From Candidatus Doudnabacteria bacterium (GTDB lineage Bacteria > Patescibacteriota > Doudnabacteria > UBA920): a stretch of 8,826 nt of DNA. This document shows, in pieces, positions 6,001 to 8,826 of the stretch. The notes beneath the pieces are model-generated. The model did no database searches and was not told the DNA's origin. It saw only the letters and a program-made list of their open reading frames with translations. How positions within the stretch are numbered: position 1 is the first letter of the stretch; each line of letters begins with the position of its first letter. The position numbers were made by a program, and so were the translations under genes. Location of the stretch: assembly GCA_016788805.1 (NCBI GenBank), contig JAEUSE010000024.1, positions 1 to 8,826 on the forward strand, in the 5' to 3' direction.

Positions 6001-6014
6001 AGCTGATAGCTGAT
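6001..6014. repeat. Two tandem AGCTGAT heptamers
   Basis: AGCTGAT is repeated head to tail (6001-6007, 6008-6014), just upstream of the UPF0251 start codon and close to the expected transcription start near 6014. Confidence 0.8.
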
Positions 6015-6020
6015 AATATG

Positions 6021-6049
6021 AATATATACCCAGTATTGTTGACCGTCAA
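6021..6049 (-). promoter_or_regulatory. Sigma-70-type promoter of the UPF0251-htrA unit
   Basis: Reverse strand: -35 TTGACG (6049-6044), 17-bp spacer, -10 TATATT (6026-6021). The start near 6014 leaves a leader of about 26 nt that contains the AGCTGAT repeats. Confidence 0.8.
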
Positions 6050-6083
6050 GCCGATTCCACCAAACACCATCAGACAATTTGTA

Positions 6084-6092
6084 TGCTACAAT
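6084..6092 (+). promoter_or_regulatory. Extended -10 promoter of the RlmI-like gene
   Basis: TGCTACAAT (6084-6092) is a TGn-extended -10 in the 19-nt box TATGCTACAATTTGTGTAG (6082-6100), which matches the box before the TrxB-like gene at 18 of 19 bases. CAATTTGT also occurs twice in direct orientation (6075-6082 and 6089-6096). There is no clear -35. The expected start near 6099 gives a leader of about 95 nt. Confidence 0.5.
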
Positions 6093-6111
6093 TTGTGTAG
6101 AATAAGCCATC

Positions 6112-6162
6112 CTAACCGCTAACACGCCAACTGCTAACCACTAAATTGCTAACTTGCTAGCT
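6112..6162 (+). repeat. Degenerate GCTAAC repeat array in the RlmI-like gene leader
   Basis: GCTAAC occurs at 6118, 6133 and 6148, exactly 15 nt apart. Variants lie between and after them (CTAACC at 6112, GCCAACT, CACTAAA, GCTAGCT, GCTGCT), giving a base period of 7-8 nt. The array fills the middle of the leader. No SD precedes the ATG at 6193. Confidence 0.75.
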
Positions 6163-6192
6163 GCTGCTCATTGTTAATTCCGCCTTTCGCTT

Positions 6193-7371
6193 ATGTATAA
6201 CGCAACCAATTCAGTAGTGCTCAAACCGGGCCGGGAAGTTCACGCGCGCAATCGCCACCCCTGGGTCTTTCTTGGCGCAGTGGCGTCTTTCCCAAAATTC
6301 GATAACGGCGACTTACTACCGGTTATAGACGCATCCGGAATATTCCTCGGACATGGTTACTTTAATCAAGGTCGGTCGATTGTGGGTCGGATGATTAACT
6401 TCGACACCACCAACCCTCAAAACGCGCTGGTAGCCCATCTAAAAAATGCAGTACAGTTGCGGGCACAAACCATACCCGCCGAAACCACCGCCTACCGGCT
6501 CGTTAACGGGGAGGGCGACTTTCTACCCGGACTCATAGTAGATGTCTATGGACCCGTGCTGGTACTGCAAATAAACACCTTAGGCATGGAAAAGCTCAAG
6601 CCGCTTATTCTGGACACTCTACATGAAGTCTTTCCTGCAGCAGCCATCTATGAAAAATCCTCAACCGGCACCCGAATCAAGGAGGGCCTACCCGAAGCCG
6701 ATGCTTGGCTCGTCGGGCAACTCGATATGCCCGTAACCATACAAGAAAATGGGGTACGCTTTTTGGTAGATGTAGTAGCCGGACAAAAAACAGGTTTTTT
6801 TCTGGACCAGCGGGACATGCGAGTCCTGGTCAAAACTTACGCACGGCAAAAAACTGTTCTCAACTGCTTTGCCTACACCGGCGGTTTTAGTCTGCATGCG
6901 CTTGCAGGCGGTGCGACCCGAGCCGATTCGGTCGATACCGATACGCGAGCCGGCCTGCTCACCCGGGAGAACCTGGCGCTCAATGGCTTTGGGTCGGATC
7001 GCGGCGCGGTAATGACTGAGGATGTATTTCGATACTTAGAGCGGATGGACAACTCTACCTACGACTTTATCATTCTTGACCCACCGGCTTTTGCCAAACG
7101 CGCCAGCGACGTTCCGAATGCCAGTCGAGGCTACAGAGAACTCAATCGAGCTGCGCTCCAAAAGTTACCACCGGGCGGCCTCCTGTTAACCAGCTCCTGT
7201 TCGGCACATATCCCCCGCGAACTTTTTCAGAAGATTGTCTTTCAAGCGGCCAAAGACGCGAAGCGGAACGTACAAATTTTAAGTTACCACCTCCTGGCCG
7301 CCGACCACCCGGTCAACTTGTATTATCCCGAAGGCGACTACTTAAAAAGCCTTCTGCTCCGAATAACCTAA
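6193..7371 (+). CDS. rlmI: RlmI-family 23S rRNA (cytosine-C5) methyltransferase
   Basis: This 392-aa protein has the RlmI/YccW layout and length. An N-terminal PUA RNA-binding domain (about 5-72: VVLKPGREVHARNRHPWVF, then VIDASGIFLGHGYFNQ) comes first. A middle segment with YRLVNGEGDFLPGLIVDVYG (101-120) is followed by a SAM methyltransferase domain. Motifs seen are GQKTGFFLDQRDMR (197-210), LNCFAYTGGFSLHALAGGA for SAM binding (223-241), DFIILDPPAF (291-300), and LLTSSCSAHI (331-340) with C336 as the likely catalytic cysteine. The E. coli enzyme makes m5C1962 of 23S rRNA; the site here is inferred from family. The acidic SAM-binding strand reads SVDTDTRAG (246-254). Start 6193 is set by the PUA strand and by the leader box running into this ATG. 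Its stop overlaps the opposing dedA stop. Confidence 0.9.
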   Translation: MYNATNSVVLKPGREVHARNRHPWVFLGAVASFPKFDNGDLLPVIDASGIFLGHGYFNQGRSIVGRMINFDTTNPQNALVAHLKNAVQLRAQTIPAETTAYRLVNGEGDFLPGLIVDVYGPVLVLQINTLGMEKLKPLILDTLHEVFPAAAIYEKSSTGTRIKEGLPEADAWLVGQLDMPVTIQENGVRFLVDVVAGQKTGFFLDQRDMRVLVKTYARQKTVLNCFAYTGGFSLHALAGGATRADSVDTDTRAGLLTRENLALNGFGSDRGAVMTEDVFRYLERMDNSTYDFIILDPPAFAKRASDVPNASRGYRELNRAALQKLPPGGLLLTSSCSAHIPRELFQKIVFQAAKDAKRNVQILSYHLLAADHPVNLYYPEGDYLKSLLLRIT

Positions 7372-7970
7372 CGCAGCAACCGCTTAATCACTCGATTGGA
7401 AGCAATGGTTATCCCAACGGCCATACCCAGCGCGACAATCCAGCCCAGCTTACCCACTACCGCGTACAAAGCCTGCCAGCTATCGGCAAAAACATGCCCA
7501 AGACTCGCGTACACCAGAACCTGCAGTATTTCCCCCACCACAATATAAAAAAGAAACCGCTTAAAGTTTAGCCGAGCCAACCCGGAAATAATATTCACCA
7601 CCCCGGTTGCCTGAACCTGAAACCTACTGGCTATGAGTACAGGGGCTTTGTAGGTATTGACGGTGCACTCAACGTCGCGAAAAGCGGGTGTGTCTAAATA
7701 TTTTTTAAAACCAAACCAGTGCAATACCCGGGGTCCGCAGAGCCGCACTAACCAATACATAGCAACGTCGCCCAAAATGTTCCCTGCTATGGCACTAACC
7801 AGAACCGAGTGGATATTTAAAAACCCCTGACTGGCAAAAGCGGCAGCCGCAATGGTGCTCGGAGCCGCGGGCAGCGGAAACCCCAAAGAAGCAAAAAAGT
7901 TAATCAAAAAAAGAGTAAAGTATCGGTACAAAAACAGCTCCGACAACAAACTCTGAAACAAATCACTCAT
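7368..7970 (-). CDS. DedA-family membrane protein, divergent
   Basis: This 200-aa polytopic protein has the length and order of DedA/SNARE-associated proteins. It has a re-entrant segment with SLGFPLPAAPSTIAAAAFASQGF (29-50), GNILGDVAMYWLVRLCGP (63-80) followed by FGFKKYLD, then SRFQVQATGVVNIISGLARLNFKRFLFYIVVGEILQVLVYASLGHVF (115-161) and a last helix (172-190). DedA proteins act in the cytoplasmic membrane and are tied to lipid-carrier flipping or proton-dependent transport. Two usual features look altered. The acidic residue of the P-x-E loop is replaced (PAAP, 34-37), and the second arginine of the RFxPxxR loop is missing (R116 is kept). A close relative outside the strict DedA subfamily is possible. 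A strong SD, GGAGGT, sits 9 nt before the ATG. Confidence 0.83.
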   Translation of the reverse strand: MSDLFQSLLSELFLYRYFTLFLINFFASLGFPLPAAPSTIAAAAFASQGFLNIHSVLVSAIAGNILGDVAMYWLVRLCGPRVLHWFGFKKYLDTPAFRDVECTVNTYKAPVLIASRFQVQATGVVNIISGLARLNFKRFLFYIVVGEILQVLVYASLGHVFADSWQALYAVVGKLGWIVALGMAVGITIASNRVIKRLLR

Positions 7971-8149
7971 CGGCTACGCACCTCCAACTGATATACGGCC
8001 ACCGCACAACAGGCCTCCCTCACGAAGGGGCTCGGGACCATGTCGCCCGTATTCTGCCGAATGGCTAGTCCGTACGTTGGAGCGACATCAGGGCATACGC
8101 GGACTGCGTGTGCGATAAAAAATTTTTTATGATTCGACTGGCTCTGCAT
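7967..8149 (-). CDS. Possible 60-aa ORF overlapping the dedA start
   Basis: An open frame from ATG at 8149 ends in a TGA that overlaps the dedA ATG as ATGA. The product (MQSQSNHKKFF...QLEVRSR) matches no family I know and has no membrane helix or domain motif. It has no SD. Its codons end in G unusually often (CAG, GAG, GTG, ACG, AGG), unlike the neighbouring genes. The DNA is better explained as a folded leader RNA. If translated, it would act as an upstream ORF coupled to dedA. Confidence 0.25.
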   Translation of the reverse strand: MQSQSNHKKFFIAHAVRVCPDVAPTYGLAIRQNTGDMVPSPFVREACCAVAVYQLEVRSR

Positions 8150-8168
8150 GTAGGCAGCTTATATGTCT
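7971..8168 (-). promoter_or_regulatory. Long structured 5' leader of dedA with possible SD sequestration
   Basis: The likely start near 8168 leaves about 198 nt before the dedA ATG. On the reverse strand, ATGTCGC (8088-8082) pairs with GCGACAT (8046-8040). Inside it CGTA pairs with TACG, and GCC-ATTC-GGC forms the tip. A second stem-loop, GCC/GGC plus CC/GG with one bulge, spans 8031-8013. CTCCAAC (8082-8076), in an internal loop of the first hairpin, is a perfect complement of GTTGGAG (7988-7982), which contains most of the dedA SD. The pairings are direct; a riboregulator is inferred. No known riboswitch class was recognised. Confidence 0.45.
8115..8130. repeat. 16-bp perfect A/T palindrome
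   Basis: ATAAAAAATTTTTTAT is fully self-complementary. On the forward strand it is preceded by an 8-bp stem (8093-8100 with 8106-8113, one G-U pair), which resembles a terminator for any rightward antisense transcript. Confidence 0.6.
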
Positions 8169-8174
8169 GTTTAT

Positions 8175-8203
8175 AGTGTATACGTTCGAGCTAACCACGG
8201 CAA
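8175..8203 (-). promoter_or_regulatory. Probable promoter of the dedA leader
   Basis: Reverse strand: -35 TTGCCG (8203-8198), 17-bp spacer, -10 TACACT (8180-8175), the same -10 hexamer as at 4115-4120. The expected start is near 8168. Confidence 0.55.
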
Positions 8204-8232
8204 TTGCATATCGGCTTCACAGATAGTGAATA

Positions 8233-8241
8233 TGATATACT
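8233..8241 (+). promoter_or_regulatory. Extended -10 promoter of the small Cys4/TM gene
   Basis: TGATATACT (8233-8241) is a TGn-extended -10 with no clear -35. The start would be near 8248, about 17 nt before the ATG at 8265. No SD lies between. Confidence 0.55.
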
Positions 8242-8264
8242 ACAAATAATAGTAAACTTTTTGT

Positions 8265-8429
8265 ATGAGAGAAACCAAAAAACAAATGTCCGAAGACTCA
8301 ACGACATCGGCCTGTAGCAACTGCAACGGCCGGAACGCCTGCAATATGTGCGGCGCGTATACCTCACCCCCGAACACCATAAATACGTCTTACTGCGTTG
8401 GCTTTTGGGCTTGCTCATTCTTGTCATAA
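8265..8429 (+). CDS. Upstream frame of the split small gene: 54 aa with CxxC-x5-CxxC
   Basis: Reading from ATG at 8265, the first downstream of the promoter, gives MRETKKQMSEDSTTS, then C17-SN-C20-NGRNA-C26-NM-C29, then a Pro/Thr/Asn stretch and a stop at 8427-8429. Two CxxC pairs 5 residues apart look like a small zinc-ribbon or zinc-knuckle module. From about 8372 on, this frame loses sense while the -1 frame (8348-8647) becomes a plausible membrane protein. The two frames are probably one gene of about 127 codons interrupted at the C5 run (8367-8371). ATG at 8286 (residue 8) is an alternative start. No family was recognised. Confidence 0.5.
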   Translation: MRETKKQMSEDSTTSACSNCNGRNACNMCGAYTSPPNTINTSYCVGFWACSFLS

Positions 8430-8647
8430 CGTTCTGCCTTGGTGCAAAAGTCGGTGAGTTTAAGAGCGCGTATAAACACGAATTGTTTAACTATGGATAC
8501 GGCGGCCACGGCGCCATTCGCGCGCTTCCGCCCATGATGTACTATCAAAACAAAGACGTCCTCACCACCCCGGGTACCCCCGAAACGCAAACACCATCCG
8601 CCCAAACAGAAACCAAACCCAATACTCCACCCAAGCCTCAATACTAA
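8348..8647 (+). CDS. Downstream frame of the split small gene: single-helix membrane protein
   Basis: This frame is open from 8318, after a TAG at 8315. GTG at 8348 is its first conventional start and would give 99 aa, but no SD precedes it. The protein has YVLLRWLLGLLILVITFCLGAKVGEFKS, one strong membrane helix at about 13-35 flanked by basic residues. A Tyr/Gly/His-rich stretch (44-56) follows, then a Pro/Thr/Gln tail (75-99) typical of disordered extracytoplasmic ends. Adding one C in the run at 8367-8371 fuses it to the Cys4 segment as SPPEHHKYVLLRW. I infer one protein, with an N-terminal Cys4 module facing the cytoplasm and a single membrane pass. No function can be assigned. Confidence 0.6.
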   Translation: MRRVYLTPEHHKYVLLRWLLGLLILVITFCLGAKVGEFKSAYKHELFNYGYGGHGAIRALPPMMYYQNKDVLTTPGTPETQTPSAQTETKPNTPPKPQY

Positions 8648-8651
8648 CGCG

Positions 8652-8681
8652 AAAACCCCCCGACCTAAAGTCGGGGGTTTT
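8652..8681. terminator. Bidirectional rho-independent terminator
   Basis: AAAACCCCCCGAC (8652-8664), loop CTAAA, GTCGGGGGTTTT (8670-8681), with one unpaired C. The A and T flanks allow termination in both directions: the small Cys4/TM gene rightward and the reverse-strand gene at 8690 leftward. Confidence 0.92.
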
Positions 8682-8689
8682 AAAAACGG

Positions 8690-8826
8690 TTATTCAATAG
8701 TTTGCAAATCGCTCAATATTTGTCGGGCGGCAAAAACCCAATTCTCACTCCCGGGTTGATTGTATACGCCGTTCATTTTCTCCAACGACCAGTTCTTGTA
8801 CCGCCGCTCAATCAACTTATCTAAAT
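8690..8826 (-). CDS. C-terminal end of an unrecognised protein (5' part beyond window)
   Basis: The reverse strand is open from the window edge to a TAA at 8692-8690 and gives 44 residues (LDKLIERRYKNW...ILSDLQTIE). They are rich in charged and aromatic residues, with helix-like ends, no membrane segment and no recognised motif. The stop lies just before the bidirectional terminator, as expected for a true gene end. Function unknown. Confidence 0.6.
   Translation of the reverse strand, partial: LDKLIERRYKNWSLEKMNGVYNQPGSENWVFAARQILSDLQTIE

Noticed and set aside
6111..6170. CRISPR array
   Set aside because: The GCTAAC units are only 6-8 nt with a 15-nt period and no spacers; there are no cas genes nearby.
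7981..8110. tRNA or known structured RNA in the dedA leader
   Set aside because: No acceptor, anticodon or T-arm arrangement fits on either strand, and no known riboswitch core was recognised.
8191..8641. Reverse frames of 78 and 83 aa opposite the small Cys4/TM gene
   Set aside because: They are basic, low-complexity shadows with no start signal. The forward strand has promoter, membrane helix and terminator.

Overview
The window looks like chromosomal DNA of a small-genome bacterium, most likely a Candidate Phyla Radiation (Patescibacteria) member. The reasons are tightly packed short genes, frequent strand switching, few Shine-Dalgarno (SD) sequences, at least one apparently leaderless gene, short tandem repeats in untranslated leaders, and a stand-alone riboflavin kinase. 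This assignment is inference. No rRNA, tRNA, CRISPR array, insertion sequence or phage gene was found.

Layout. 1-439 (-): 5' part of a thioredoxin-reductase-like flavoprotein. 602-1768 (+): RsmC-type 16S rRNA methyltransferase. 4052 down to 1812 (-): a three-gene operon of trxB, a stand-alone riboflavin kinase and an EamA/DMT transporter, ending at a bidirectional terminator. 4222-4497 (+): an orphan 91-aa membrane protein, transcribed divergently from trxB by an overlapping promoter and preceded by a structured leader. 5988 down to 4626 (-): a UPF0251 HTH protein followed by an HtrA/DegP serine protease. 6193-7371 (+): an RlmI-type 23S rRNA methyltransferase. 7970-7368 (-): a DedA-family membrane protein behind a long structured leader. 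8265-8647 (+): a small Cys4-plus-transmembrane protein, apparently split by a frameshift. 8826-8690 (-): the end of an unrecognised gene.

How the genes fit together. TrxB (FAD), riboflavin kinase (FMN) and an EamA permease, some relatives of which carry riboflavin, suggest a flavin salvage and redox operon. The UPF0251 gene is a candidate regulator of the adjacent htrA. The two methyltransferases are ribosome-modification housekeeping genes.

The least ordinary content is regulatory. (a) Two unrelated genes, the TrxB-like gene and the RlmI-like gene, share one promoter/leader module: a near-identical extended -10 box at one end and a near-identical 20-nt box running into the ATG at the other. 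(b) The trxB and 91-aa gene promoters overlap divergently, and their -35 boxes form an inverted repeat. (c) The dedA leader carries a perfect 7-nt complement of the dedA SD region. (d) The 8265-8647 gene shows a C5-tract frame break between a CxxC-x5-CxxC segment and its membrane helix.
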